Source: Leptolyngbya sp. FACHB-261 (GTDB taxonomy: Bacteria; Cyanobacteriota; Cyanobacteriia; FACHB-261). Taken from it: a stretch of DNA of 64,000 nt. Of this stretch, positions 36,193 to 45,206 are shown one piece after another (the stretch's first letter is position 1; each line of letters begins with the position of its first letter). The translations under genes and the position numbers were made by a program. The notes beneath the pieces were generated by a model that had not been told where the DNA came from, did not search any database, and saw only the letters and a program-made list of their open reading frames with translations. Where the stretch lies: NCBI RefSeq assembly GCF_014696065.1, contig NZ_JACJPL010000026.1, positions 1 to 64,000 on the forward strand, written 5' to 3'.

Positions 36193-36312
36193 CTTGATTT
36201 TCTTTAGGTTGATGAGCTTGCTGCTCACCTCGGTTAACTTCATTCTTCAGCGATCGCCCAATGCAAACCACTCAATTTCTTTGAGCAAAAACGCAACTTA
36301 GTCGTTCTGCAT
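36186..36312 (-). promoter_or_regulatory. Shared upstream block B (before VOC gene 2)
   Basis: This copy of the shared upstream block reads CACTCAATTTCTTTGAGC on the plus strand, an inverted repeat of 5 of 6 pairs around a 5-nt spacer, and contains a GCGATCGC octamer at 36250-36257. It matches blocks at 34540-34655 and 41360-41485. Confidence 0.5.
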
Positions 36313-36488
36313 TAGAGAGCAACCGCAGGAAGCGAACCAGGAGCAATTGAACCTGATATACTTCAGCCCAGATAGAATCATCTGCCTGTCAATCTGTGTT
36401 GCTGAAACTCTTTGTCAAGCCTGGATTGAAGAAACCCCCGGTACTTTGAGGGAAGATCCGCTCTGTCCCTTACACCATTGGCTGATCT

Positions 36489-39400
36489 ATGGACTCCAAA
36501 CCATCAAAGGATTCCAAGTCATTGTCATCAAGAGCTGGACAGGGTCGCTCCACTGCTGGGCGAGGGCGAGGATTTATCCTATCGCCTCAGGGATGGCAAA
36601 GATTCCAGACGGCAAAACAGCAGGCAGAAGCAGACGAAACCTGGGGCAAGCACTTCACCCAGGAAGAGCTGAGCGAGCGCACCGGTCTCTCCCTCAATAC
36701 TCTCAGTCGTATCTTCAAGCGCGAACTGAGAGTTGATCGTCAGTCCCTGGAGTACCTCTTCCGGGCCTTTGGGCTGGAGTTGACCAAGACAGACCTCACC
36801 TCCCCTGCCGCATCTGAAGAGACAGAAAGCCGCTGGAGCAATCCCCAACAGGACTGGGACACGGCGGTGGATGCCTCAGCATTTTATGGACGTGAGGCAG
36901 AACTGAGGCAACTGTGGCAGTGGGTTGTCGCTGATCGCTGCCGCATCGTCGGGTTGTTGGGCATTGGTGGCATTGGCAAAAGTACAATCGCCGTCAAAGC
37001 TGCGCTTGGCATGCAAGCAGAGTTTGAGGTCGTCGTGTGGCGCTCCCTGGCTAATGCGCCACCACTGGCTGAACTCCTGTCGAGCCTGCTGAAGTTTCTC
37101 ATGCCGCTCTACGGGGAAGATCCGCTCATTCCCACCACGTTGGATCAGCAGATCTCCAAACTGATGCAGTATCTGCGAGGGCGTCGGTGTTTGTTAATTC
37201 TGGATAATACTGAAACCATCTTGCGACGTGAGCCAGTGGGACAATGGCGAGCGGGCTACGAAGGTTACGGGCAGTTGCTCAGAGCCATTGGTGAAACATC
37301 TCACCTCAGTTGTTTGTTGCTCACTAGTCGAGAAAAGCCACGCGAAATAGCGCTGCTGGAAGGTGCACAGGAGCTAGTGCGAGCGCTGAGCTTGAGCGGA
37401 CTGACACCTGATGATGGACGCACCATCTTTCAACAAAAAGGAGCATTTGCAGGTTCAGAAGCCGAATGGGAGACTTTGATCCACCACTACGGTGGCAATC
37501 CTCTGGCCTTGAAACTGGCGGCAGCCGCAATTCAGGATTTGTTTAACGGCAGCATTACCGAGGTATTGCCCTATCTCAGTCAGGGATTGGCTGTTTTTGA
37601 AGACATCCGCGATTTGCTAGACCGTCAGTTCGCTCGCCTCTCTGAAGCTGAGCAGAGAACACTGTCCTGGTTTGCAATTCATCGGGAGCCAGTCTCGATC
37701 GCAGATATTCGAGAGAATGTGGTTGATCATGCTGCTCAACAAAGTGTACCTAATTTAATTAATTCTCTGCTCCGGCGATCGCTAATCGAAAAAACAGAGG
37801 GGTTATTCTTCTTGCAACCTGTGGTGATGGAATACGTCACCGAGCGGTTTGTACAGCAGATTTGCATCGAATTTGAGACGCAGCAGCTTAACCTTTGGCA
37901 AACGCATCCCTTATTGCGAGTACAAGCAAAAGACTACATTCGAGAGATTCAGACGCGCCTAATTATGCAGCCTGTGATGGAACAGTTGCTGTCTTGTTTT
38001 GGCAGTGTGAAAGCGATCGAGGCACAAGCAAAGCACCTATTAAAGCAACAGGGAAAGAAACCAGGATACGTGGCAGGCAACCTGATTAACCTGCTGGTGC
38101 AGCTTCAAGTGGACTTACGCGGCTCAGATTTTTCGGGTCTCGTAGTGCAGCAAGCCGACCTGAGACAGGTCGATTTAGCTGGGGTCAATTTTCAAAATGC
38201 CACTTTTGCCAAGTCCAGCTTTTCAGAAACACTCAGTATTGCCATGTCGATCGATCTGAGCCCAGACACTCAGCTGATGGCAGTGGGTGATTCCATTGGC
38301 AACATCTATCTCTGGAACATCACTACAACCCAACTCTTAGCTACCTTTGAAGGTCATATCGGCTGGGTTTGGTCAGTTGCCTTTAGTCCCGATGGCAGAA
38401 CGTTAGCCAGCAGCAGTAGCGATAGTTCTGCGCGTTTGTGGGATGTCCAGAGTGGGCGATGCTTGCAGGTGCTTACAGAACATACTGGTGGCGTTCGATC
38501 AGTGGGTTTTAGTCCCGATGGTCAGCAGTTAGCAACTGGCAGTGAAGATAAAACGGTGCGTGTTTGGAATTTGCAAGGGCAGTGTCTGCGTGTTTTGGAA
38601 GGACACACCCAGAGCGTTTATTCTGTCCACTTCGCGCCGAATCAGCAAACTCTAGCCAGTAGCAGTAATGATGCAACCATTCGAATCTGGGATGTAAGCA
38701 ATGGGAACTGCTTAAGTGTCTCACAAGGGCATACCAGTGGAGTTCAGTGTGTGCGCTACAGCCCTGATGGTCAACTGCTCGCTAGCGGCTGTCGGGATGG
38801 ATCGATTCGACTGTGGAGCGGTGCTCTCTCTCACGATCGGCAGCCAAAAACCAGCTTCATAAATTCCAGTGCCAAGCTGTTGCAAGGACACACCGACTGG
38901 GTTTGGAACATTGCCTTTAGCCCGGATGGTCATTGGTTAGTCAGTGCCAGCCTCGACGGTACGCTACGCGTTTGGGATATTCAAGAAGGGCAACCCATCT
39001 ATGTCCTTGAGGGTCATACCCACGATGTTTTTGGGCTTGCCATCAGTGCTGATGGTCAATTGTTGGTCAGTACAGGAGAAGACCAGACAGTGCGGCTATG
39101 GCATTTACAGAGCGGAAAAAACCTGAAAATGTTGCGTGGATATACGGGTGGGATTCACTCCCTGAGCCTCAGTTCAGATGACCAAATCCTTGCCAGTAGT
39201 GGTCAGAGTGAAATGATTCAGTTATGGCATTTGCAACCAGATGGCAATTTGTCATCGTATCACCCCTACAAAACGTTTCCCAGCCCAACCCGTCGGACTG
39301 CATCATTCAGCAATGTCAGTTTTAGTCCCGATGGTCAAACGCTGGCGATCAATCGACATGATGAGTCGATCGCTCTATTGAATATTCAAACTGAGCACTT

Positions 39401-40142
39401 CGATCGATGGACAGCGCACAACGCGGCTGTGTGGAGAGCGTTGTTCAGTCCAACGGGACAAATTTTGGCAAGCAGTAGTTATGATTGCACTGTGTGTCTG
39501 TGGGACGCACAGACGCATTCCTGTTTGCATGTGTTAAGCGGACACCAAAACGGTATTGCTGCGATTGCCTTCGACAACAGCGGTCAATGGCTGGCAAGTG
39601 GCAGTTTTGATCTCACCATTCGTCTCTGGGATGTGCAAACTGGAGAATGTTTGAGGATATCGCAGGGACATATGGGCACAATTTTTGCACTGGAATTCGA
39701 TTCCAGCAGTCATCGGCTAGCAAGCGGCAGTCAGGACCAAACAGTTCGATTATGGGATAGGCAAACTGGAGAATGTCTGAAGGTTTTTCAGGGGCATACA
39801 GGAGCTGTCTGGACGGTTGCCATCAGTCCCAACGGTCGATTCCTGGCAAGCGGCGGTGATGATCAAACGATTCGAGTGTGGGATCTGCAAACGGGGCATT
39901 GCCTACACATCCTGGATGAACATAGCGCTTGGGTCCGGTCAGTCATCTTTAGCTCTAACAGTCAAATTCTATTCAGTGGAAGTGACGATCGCACTATCAA
40001 GCTGTGGGATGTGCAAACAGGGCGCTGTATTGAAACGTTAACGGTCGATCGCCTGTATGAAGGTATGAATATTCAAGGCGCAATCGGATTGACCGCGGCT
40101 CAAAAATCAACCCTTAAAGCATTAGGGGCAATTGAGCATTAA
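36489..40142 (+). CDS. STAND ATPase: HTH + NB-ARC + 14 WD40 repeats
   Basis: 1217 residues. Residues ~55-100 hold a helix-turn-helix ([19 protein letters not shown]). An NB-ARC ATPase follows, with Walker [13 protein letters not shown] (~156-166) and a Walker B-like [10 protein letters not shown] short pentapeptide-like stretch ([18 protein letters not shown]) leads to about 14 WD40 units, for example [19 protein letters not shown] and ending IKLWDVQTG, enough for two seven-bladed propellers. STAND proteins oligomerise on sensing a ligand. Cyanobacterial members often join signalling or defence roles. No obvious effector nuclease or protease is fused. Confidence 0.92.
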   Translation: MDSKPSKDSKSLSSRAGQGRSTAGRGRGFILSPQGWQRFQTAKQQAEADETWGKHFTQEELSERTGLSLNTLSRIFKRELRVDRQSLEYLFRAFGLELTKTDLTSPAASEETESRWSNPQQDWDTAVDASAFYGREAELRQLWQWVVADRCRIVGLLGIGGIGKSTIAVKAALGMQAEFEVVVWRSLANAPPLAELLSSLLKFLMPLYGEDPLIPTTLDQQISKLMQYLRGRRCLLILDNTETILRREPVGQWRAGYEGYGQLLRAIGETSHLSCLLLTSREKPREIALLEGAQELVRALSLSGLTPDDGRTIFQQKGAFAGSEAEWETLIHHYGGNPLALKLAAAAIQDLFNGSITEVLPYLSQGLAVFEDIRDLLDRQFARLSEAEQRTLSWFAIHREPVSIADIRENVVDHAAQQSVPNLINSLLRRSLIEKTEGLFFLQPVVMEYVTERFVQQICIEFETQQLNLWQTHPLLRVQAKDYIREIQTRLIMQPVMEQLLSCFGSVKAIEAQAKHLLKQQGKKPGYVAGNLINLLVQLQVDLRGSDFSGLVVQQADLRQVDLAGVNFQNATFAKSSFSETLSIAMSIDLSPDTQLMAVGDSIGNIYLWNITTTQLLATFEGHIGWVWSVAFSPDGRTLASSSSDSSARLWDVQSGRCLQVLTEHTGGVRSVGFSPDGQQLATGSEDKTVRVWNLQGQCLRVLEGHTQSVYSVHFAPNQQTLASSSNDATIRIWDVSNGNCLSVSQGHTSGVQCVRYSPDGQLLASGCRDGSIRLWSGALSHDRQPKTSFINSSAKLLQGHTDWVWNIAFSPDGHWLVSASLDGTLRVWDIQEGQPIYVLEGHTHDVFGLAISADGQLLVSTGEDQTVRLWHLQSGKNLKMLRGYTGGIHSLSLSSDDQILASSGQSEMIQLWHLQPDGNLSSYHPYKTFPSPTRRTASFSNVSFSPDGQTLAINRHDESIALLNIQTEHFDRWTAHNAAVWRALFSPTGQILASSSYDCTVCLWDAQTHSCLHVLSGHQNGIAAIAFDNSGQWLASGSFDLTIRLWDVQTGECLRISQGHMGTIFALEFDSSSHRLASGSQDQTVRLWDRQTGECLKVFQGHTGAVWTVAISPNGRFLASGGDDQTIRVWDLQTGHCLHILDEHSAWVRSVIFSSNSQILFSGSDDRTIKLWDVQTGRCIETLTVDRLYEGMNIQGAIGLTAAQKSTLKALGAIEH

Positions 40143-40562
40143 TGCATTCGCCTTTGGCAGGCACATCGTGTTTAGCAACCGATTGAAGGTGTTGAGCAAT
40201 CGCGCTCTTTCCTCATTCACCAGTTGGTTGGTGAGTTCGTTCAAAACAAGCTCTTGCAGTCCGCTTGTTGGCAGTTGGTCAGCTCACTCATCGTCAATCA
40301 AACTCGCGCTCTGGGGCAGGGAATGACCGTTGCAAAGAACCTAAATCCCTTTGAGGGATTGAAACAGACGCCCTCTATAATTGCCCTTTTGATAGGGCAG
40401 TTGCAAAGAACCTAAATCCTTGATGTGTCATTGGTTGCACAATATTTCGTCCTCTTTGGAATTGGTCAGGCATAAGTGAGCAGGGAAGATGGCACAAGTA
40501 GATCACTAAAGCCACTGTTGCTAATGGCCTTAGATAATCTGCTCACCCACAGCAGGTTTACT
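40143..40562. other. Gap holding a CRISPR remnant
   Basis: No gene is supported here. The only structured content is the two-repeat CRISPR piece at 40329-40419, described separately. Short plus-strand frames crossing it are repeat translations. Confidence 0.6.
40329..40419 (+). CRISPR. CRISPR relic: one full and one truncated repeat
   Basis: A full repeat at 40329-40365 reads GTTGCAAAGAACC at its start and GGGATTGAAAC at its end, one base from the array 2 consensus. A 34-nt spacer (40366-40399) contains the hairpin TGCCCT-TTTGAT-AGGGCA. The second repeat (40400-40419) stops after AACCTAAATCC and then diverges. No leader is recognisable. It is a stranded fragment of an array-2-type CRISPR. 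Confidence 0.85.
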
Positions 40563-41033
40563 CTATGCGGTAATCTCGAAAATGACTTCAAGAATCACGG
40601 TATAGCCACCAGGAAGACTTGCAGCACCTTGGACCGAGCGGGTGTGAGAGTTTTCTGCTCCAAACAGCTGACCGAACAGATCTGAGACACTATCGGCCAC
40701 CTTCGCATGTTCAGTGAACTCTGGTATGGCCAGCTGAATCACATTGAGTCGCACGGCTCGCTTTAGCCGATCAAGGCTCCCCAGTTCAGACTTCGCGACA
40801 GCTAGTGCATTCAGCCCTGCAATTCTAGCCCCCTCCTGGCCATCCTCCACGGTGCGTTCTGCGCCAAGCCGCCCAGTTAAGTAGGGTTTTCCATTCACAA
40901 CTGGAACCATGCCGCTGACAAAGAGCAAGGTGCCAACTTGAACTGCTGGGATATAAGCACCGAGCGGCTGGGGGGCCGCTGGTAGCGCAATCCCCGATTG
41001 CTTCAACCGTTCTTCCAGATGTTGTTGTGACAT
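40563..41033 (-). CDS. RidA-family protein, second copy
   Basis: 156 residues from ATG 41033 (MSQQHLEERLKQSGIAL); the frame also reads back to 41108 across the SDR remnant. GTLLFVSGMVPVVNGKPY, EGARIAGLNALAVAKSELG and the C-terminal YTVILEVIFEI are the usual RidA pattern, but the RidA arginine near the end is replaced in EVIFEI, so activity may differ. It overlaps no intact gene and lies next to a decayed SDR. Confidence 0.82.
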   Translation of the reverse strand: MSQQHLEERLKQSGIALPAAPQPLGAYIPAVQVGTLLFVSGMVPVVNGKPYLTGRLGAERTVEDGQEGARIAGLNALAVAKSELGSLDRLKRAVRLNVIQLAIPEFTEHAKVADSVSDLFGQLFGAENSHTRSVQGAASLPGGYTVILEVIFEITA

Positions 41034-41043
41034 AGCTACCTCC

Positions 41044-41331
41044 TCATTTCCCAGCGAAAGTGGTGCCATCCACATGCAGGATTTCTCCAGTTGTGAACTG
41101 CGTTTCAATCAGATAGAAAACTGCATCGACAATCTCCTTGACTTTACCCAAGCGTCCCATTAGAGCCAGGCTTTTCGAGAAGTCAGGAATTTCAGGCGTA
41201 TTAAGTGGGGTATTAATAAAACCCGCAGAGACGCTATTGATGCGAATACCTTGTTGCGCGTACTCGACTGCACCGGCTTCGATGCCCTGGGATGTGCCCT
41301 TCACAATTGCTCTGTTTAACTGATCTGCCAT
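41044..41331 (-). pseudogene. C-terminal fragment of an SDR oxidoreductase
   Basis: 95 residues. EYAQQGIRINSVSAGFINTPL and a C-terminal FTTGEILHVDGTTFAGK are the last third of a classical SDR. The glycine-rich cofactor motif and the catalytic Tyr-x3-Lys are absent, so about 150 N-terminal residues are lost and a short substitute N-terminus (MADQLNRAIVKG) remains. It follows shared upstream block C, which would supply transcription. It is unlikely to be an enzyme. Confidence 0.75.
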
Positions 41332-41359
41332 GGTTATTCTTTCTTTTCAAGCACGTTAA

Positions 41360-41485
41360 TGCTGCTCATCTTGTTCGCCGTTAAGTTGGTGAGCTTGCTG
41401 TCCACCTGGCTACACCTCATTCTTCAATGAGCGCTCAATCTAGACCACGTAAGTTCTTTGAGTGAAAACGCAACTTAAGCGTTCT
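41360..41485 (-). promoter_or_regulatory. Shared upstream block C (before SDR fragment)
   Basis: This copy matches blocks A and B. On the minus strand it even carries AACAAGATGAGCAGC, the start codon region of VOC gene 1, before diverging into the SDR fragment. The TTTGAGT half of the inverted repeat is kept and the other half is altered. It appears to be a promoter piece copied from a VOC gene. Confidence 0.45.
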
Positions 41486-41605
41486 GCATCAGGACGACCT
41501 ACTGGTGAGGGACTGGCGGGCGCGCTTGCAGGCGCTCAGGTTGTCGTCGATGTAGCGAACTCGCCTTCGTTCGAAGACAAAGCAGTTTTGGAGTTCTTGG
41601 AGACA
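41474..41605 (+). pseudogene. Fragment of an NmrA-like / atypical SDR gene
   Basis: The plus strand contains GEGLAGALAGAQVVVDVANS followed by PSFEDKAVLEFLET, a piece of the N-terminal Rossmann region of NAD(P)-binding NmrA-like proteins. Neither the glycine-rich start nor the rest of the fold is present. It is joined directly to a sigma-factor fragment of a different family. Confidence 0.65.
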
Positions 41606-41610
41606 TCACA

Positions 41611-41886
41611 AAGGATCTCTCATTCTGGGCCGATGGAGGTGGCAAGGTCGTTGCTGCGCTCAAGCCTTTGCCCGGCGCAATGAAAGCGTCTCGGTTCCTG
41701 CTGGCAATTCGCCGCAAGTGGCTCTCCGAAGCAACTTCTCGCTTGGTTGAGATTAATGGGCAACCCAGCATCATTTATAGCCTGAACGGATGCATTTTTA
41801 GTGCTTTGATGTTTGACATTGTGGATGGCCGCATCGACTCCATTTCCATTTACAATGCGCAATTCAGAAAAATTAATGCAAATTAG
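41611..41886 (+). pseudogene. C-terminal fragment of an ECF (SigJ-type) sigma factor
   Basis: The frame reads KDLSFWADGGGKVVAALKP, AMKASRFLLAI, then INGQPSIIYSLNG and FDIVDGRIDSISIYN, the SnoaL-like C-terminal extension found in SigJ-type ECF sigma factors. The sigma-2 and sigma-4 DNA-binding regions are missing. The fragment is fused after the NmrA piece, with an altered ending (QFRKINAN). It is part of a heavily rearranged patch and is not expected to work. Confidence 0.7.
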
Positions 41887-42201
41887 CACGATCGTTGATT
41901 GCCAAGGAATTGAAGGGAAAGATTAATGGGAGTATTCTTTGAAAACCCGTAGAAATAACTTGAGCAATTGAGCGGATTTTCTAGGACTAATTTGATAGTT
42001 CAGATCCCTAAAAAATCGCTTCGCCAAATGGCAATAGGCATAAAATCAGGATAAACAGACCAACCTTCATGGCATAGAAATATAGGAATAGCATTGCCAA
42101 GTAAAGCGTATACCCAAAAGACCTAGATCACCAAAAGCTGACAAAAGCCTACTAATCGTGTTACTTGATCTATGTTGCTAATATGAGAGGCTATTTCAAC
42201 T
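41887..42201. other. Gap with no recognised feature
   Basis: AT-rich sequence between the sigma-factor fragment and the lipoprotein gene. No gene, repeat or RNA is recognised. The lipoprotein promoter should lie near its right end. Confidence 0.5.
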
Positions 42202-42888
42202 TTGATCGTGATAAATAAAGCCTCAAAACTGTTTGCCTTGATGATTACAACCGGCTTGGTTTTAGTTCTAGCTGGCTGTGGCTCTAGTAGTACAACCTCT
42301 TCCTCAGTCCAGCAGTCTGTGACTCCTAGCACTAGTTCTCCAGAGCGGAGCAGCCTGCCAACTGCTGAAACTATTTCATCAGAAGGAATTGGCCCTGCTC
42401 GTTTGGGAATGACGTTAGGCAAGCTAAAACAAGCACTGGGAGCAGGCTCTACATTCAAGGTAGAGTCCCCCTTTATCGTAGATTTCGATGCGCTTGCAGT
42501 CATTCAGTCAGGAGAGGTGCAATATTACATTCTTTATCCGGCTGGAACCACGCTAGGTGATTCAGATGTGATTACAGCGCTACTAACCGATAATTCTCGC
42601 TACCGTACAACTCAAGGCGTAGGACCGGGAACATCCATCCAGCAAGCCGAAGCAATTTATGGAGAGGCAACCTTGTCTTACAACACCTCCAATGAGTCTA
42701 GGGAATATGTAAAATTTGCGGCTCAACCCGCTCAAGACATTTTTTTTAGGACTGCGGTTGAAGAGGGATTTGCAGGGATTTATCCTTCGCCAACTGAAGA
42801 GTACAACACAACCCAGGAGTTTCAGAACACCGCTTTAATTCGCTCAGTTGAGGTTAACTGCCCTCCTGAAAGCTGTCCTAAACCCTAG
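42202..42888 (+). CDS. Putative lipoprotein, unknown function
   Basis: 228 residues. A signal peptide MIVINKASKLFALMITTGLV ends at lipobox LAGC, followed by a serine/threonine-rich linker (GSSSTTSSSVQQ). The mature part has GIGPARLGMTLGKLKQAL and a C-terminal NCPPESCPKP with two cysteines that may pair. It should be anchored to a membrane facing the periplasm. GIGPARLGMT is seen in several short secreted proteins of unknown role. Codon use resembles its neighbours. Confidence 0.75.
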   Translation: MIVINKASKLFALMITTGLVLVLAGCGSSSTTSSSVQQSVTPSTSSPERSSLPTAETISSEGIGPARLGMTLGKLKQALGAGSTFKVESPFIVDFDALAVIQSGEVQYYILYPAGTTLGDSDVITALLTDNSRYRTTQGVGPGTSIQQAEAIYGEATLSYNTSNESREYVKFAAQPAQDIFFRTAVEEGFAGIYPSPTEEYNTTQEFQNTALIRSVEVNCPPESCPKP

Positions 42889-42932
42889 GCCGTGTTTATC
42901 TCATCATTCAGCTTGCCATTAGCCGTCAACCG

Positions 42933-43628
42933 CTAGGCAGCTTGAGCAAACAGCAACTGCCAACCAACGATAGCGAGGGCGATATCGGCAAGGCTGTGGC
43001 TGATGTAGCTAGGCCAGATGGAACGGTAGGCTTGATAGCTCCAGGACCATAGCGCTCCCCCAATAAACACACCTACTGACCCCAGCAAAACAACTCGCCA
43101 CTCAGCATAGGCGGCCAGACCAATGATGTGATGGAGTGTGAAAGCTAGGGCGCTGAGCACAATTGCTGGGGTGCGGGGCAGGAGCGCTTCGAACTGGCGG
43201 TATACAAACCAGCGCCAGCTATATTCCTCAGCCAGGGAGTTAAACAGGGACCAATAGATAGAACTGAGCAGGTAGGTACTGGGGTTGAGCCGTCCAATTT
43301 GTTGCACCTTGGCCTGAATCTCTGCGGGGTCGAGCCAGTGAGTTCCAATCAGCCAATAGGCCGCCAGGATCGCGCCGAAGATCAGCAGCCCTGAGAGGAT
43401 GCCGAAGCCAATGCCTCGACCTGATAGCTGCACTCGGGGTTTACCTTGCTCTACCCACAAGAGCCACAGGAGCGGCAGAACCAACACCCAAATTTGCCCC
43501 AGGCCAAAGACTGTCCAACCGATGGCGCCCGGCGCAAGATGCAGGTTGACGAAGGTGCCGATGCTAGTGACGGGGACAAAGAGCAACAGGGCAAGCCAGG
43601 CCTGGGGCTTGCGAGGAGGGTTAGCCAT
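42933..43628 (-). CDS. CPBP-family intramembrane protease (CAAX-protease-like)
   Basis: 231 residues from ATG 43628 (MANPPRKPQAWLAL); a TTG start at 43658 adds ten. Several membrane helices carry the conserved motifs: EEYSWRWFVYRQ (the EExxR glutamates and arginine), FTLHHIIGL and SYISHSLADIALAI, which supply the metal-binding histidines. CPBP proteins are membrane metallo-endopeptidases linked to bacteriocin immunity or membrane-protein turnover. It is followed on the plus strand by a copy of the WYL-locus hairpin. Confidence 0.88.
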   Translation of the reverse strand: MANPPRKPQAWLALLLFVPVTSIGTFVNLHLAPGAIGWTVFGLGQIWVLVLPLLWLLWVEQGKPRVQLSGRGIGFGILSGLLIFGAILAAYWLIGTHWLDPAEIQAKVQQIGRLNPSTYLLSSIYWSLFNSLAEEYSWRWFVYRQFEALLPRTPAIVLSALAFTLHHIIGLAAYAEWRVVLLGSVGVFIGGALWSWSYQAYRSIWPSYISHSLADIALAIVGWQLLFAQAA

Positions 43629-43660
43629 ATAGTGATAGAGGAGCGGTGGGACTACCAAAA

Positions 43661-44040
43661 GTGAAAGGAGTGTAAGGTCTTACACTCCTATAGAGTTGTT
43701 CACGATTGGGTTTGGCGTCAGAGACCAGGAGCCAATTTCTGAACTGGCAGACTGGGCACCGGAGGTTCATAGGCCTTTGTGGTGCCGTCTGGTTCAGTCG
43801 CGAGGTGCTGCCCTACGGCGGCGATTGCCTCGTCTTACCACTGAGTGTACGCGACAAGGTCAACGCAGAAATGCAGCGGATATGTAGCCGCTATGGTCTG
43901 ACTGTCACTGAGTCAGACAAGCTGAAGGGGTGACCAAAGCTTGTGAGCTTAGGAACTATTCTGGGCTGGGATGATGAGGCTGGAATGAGCTAGAGCGTGA
44001 GTGAGTAGAAAATTTACGTAGAAGAGTGAGATTAGGTTTC
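43661..44040 (+). repeat. Degraded copy of the WYL-regulator downstream region
   Basis: This block resembles 14000-14850 in scrambled order. It includes the GTGAAAGGAG hairpin (GGAGTGTAAG/CTTACACTCC, 43667-43688), a GTCAGAGACCAGGA line, the tail of the WYL gene, a piece like 14100-14160, and one 63-bp-repeat unit (AGTAGAAAATTTACGTAGAA then GAGTGAGATTAG, about 44005-44034). It is a diverged duplicate of the CRISPR regulator locus. Confidence 0.75.
43790..43933 (+). pseudogene. C-terminal remnant of a WYL-domain regulator
   Basis: The frame reads VWFSREVLPYGGDCLVLPLS, RDKVNAEMQRICSRYGLTV and a stop at 43931-43933. It matches the last ~48 residues of the regulator at 13207-14094, including REVLPYGGDC and AEMQRMCSRYGLTV. 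The DNA-binding domain and most of the WYL domain are missing. Confidence 0.8.
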
Positions 44041-44212
44041 TGAGATGGTAATTCTCGCTGGCGTTACTTGGCGCTAGTGAATCTACTTTTCATAAGAATG
44101 AATGGCTTCTCATCTTCGCGACCGCTACCTACACTTTTTTTAGTGCTGTACGCTGACAAAAAATAGGAAGATGCATGAATCAACCCTAATCAAATCATTG
44201 CTGTAATTTCCT

Positions 44213-44398
44213 TCAAACCAAGGTTGCCTCCCAGTAACGTGTGGAGCGGTTGAGTAACTGAGTATTGAGCATCTCTTCCAAAGCATTCACTTGCCGAGTT
44301 ACAGAAGAGACAGCCATTTGCAATTGCCGTGCCGCTTCAGAGAAGCCATCAGTTTCTACCACCTTTACAAAAGCACGCATCGCCGCAAATTGATCCAT
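44213..44398 (-). pseudogene. N-terminal fragment of a LysR-family regulator
   Basis: 61 residues from MDQFAAMRAFVKVVETDGFS, continuing as EAARQLQMAVSSVTRQVNAL and NTQLLNRSTRYWEATLV, then a stop. This is the winged-helix domain of a LysR protein, cut just where the helix-turn-helix ends; the effector domain is missing. It diverges from the DsbA-like gene. It may still bind DNA but should not respond to a ligand. Confidence 0.7.
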
Positions 44399-44530
44399 TG
44401 GCTGAGAATCCTCTTGCCATTGCAGAAAACGCAAAAGTGTTTAGCTTAATCGCCATATTATCATTGCTAATAAACGGAAGTATGGTTGAAGTGTCAGCAA
44501 TTAGCTGCAACTTAAGCATAGGAAACGACC

Positions 44531-45172
44531 ATGAATTTAATGATCGAAATCACCTCTGACTTCATTTGCCCGTGGTGTCTGGTTGTTGATGCACGGCTCA
44601 ACCGAGCAATTGAACAACTCAAAACGCCGATAGAAATCAAGCGCGTCTGGCATCCGTTTGAGCTAAACCCGTCCATGCCCGAAGCAGGTATGGATCGCAA
44701 AACCTATCGCTCCAACAAGTTTGGTAGTTGGGCTTACTCTCAATCCCTAGATGCTCACACTGTAGAGGTCGCTAAGAATGACGGCATTGAATTTCGCTAT
44801 GACTTGATCCAGGTCACGCCTAATACCCTCAAAGCCCATCGTCTAACTTGGTTGGCGGATCAAGCAGGAAAAGCAACCGAGATGGCTGAGCGAATTCTAA
44901 ACGCTTACTTTACCGAAGGACAAAACATTGCTGAAGCTGAAACTCTCGCCAAACTTGCGGCTGAAGTTGGTCTAGACGCAGATGTAGTGACGTTTTTAAC
45001 TTCAACTCAAGGGGTTGAGGAAGTAAGAGCACTAGAACAGCAGGCAGCAAGCCGAAATATTCGGGGCGTACCGTCCATCAAAATCGGCAAGGAAACAATA
45101 GTGGGTGCCCAAAGCGTAGAAGCCTTTTTGGCCGCTTTGCAAACCACAGTGCATGAACTACAGAAGTTGTAA
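44531..45172 (+). CDS. DsbA-family oxidoreductase (FrnE-like)
   Basis: 213 residues. ITSDFICPWCLVVDARLNRA holds a CPWC thioredoxin-like active site near residues 12-16, followed by the helical insert of DsbA/FrnE proteins and a cis-proline loop in NIRGVPSIKIG. Cytoplasmic (no signal peptide). FrnE-type members reshuffle disulfides or isomerise aromatic polyketide-type substrates. It precedes the FAD monooxygenase by 35 bp on the same strand, so the two are probably one transcription unit. Confidence 0.88.
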   Translation: MNLMIEITSDFICPWCLVVDARLNRAIEQLKTPIEIKRVWHPFELNPSMPEAGMDRKTYRSNKFGSWAYSQSLDAHTVEVAKNDGIEFRYDLIQVTPNTLKAHRLTWLADQAGKATEMAERILNAYFTEGQNIAEAETLAKLAAEVGLDADVVTFLTSTQGVEEVRALEQQAASRNIRGVPSIKIGKETIVGAQSVEAFLAALQTTVHELQKL

Positions 45173-45206
45173 CACGGCTCACCTGAAAATCCTCAACAAA
45201 GGTTTA

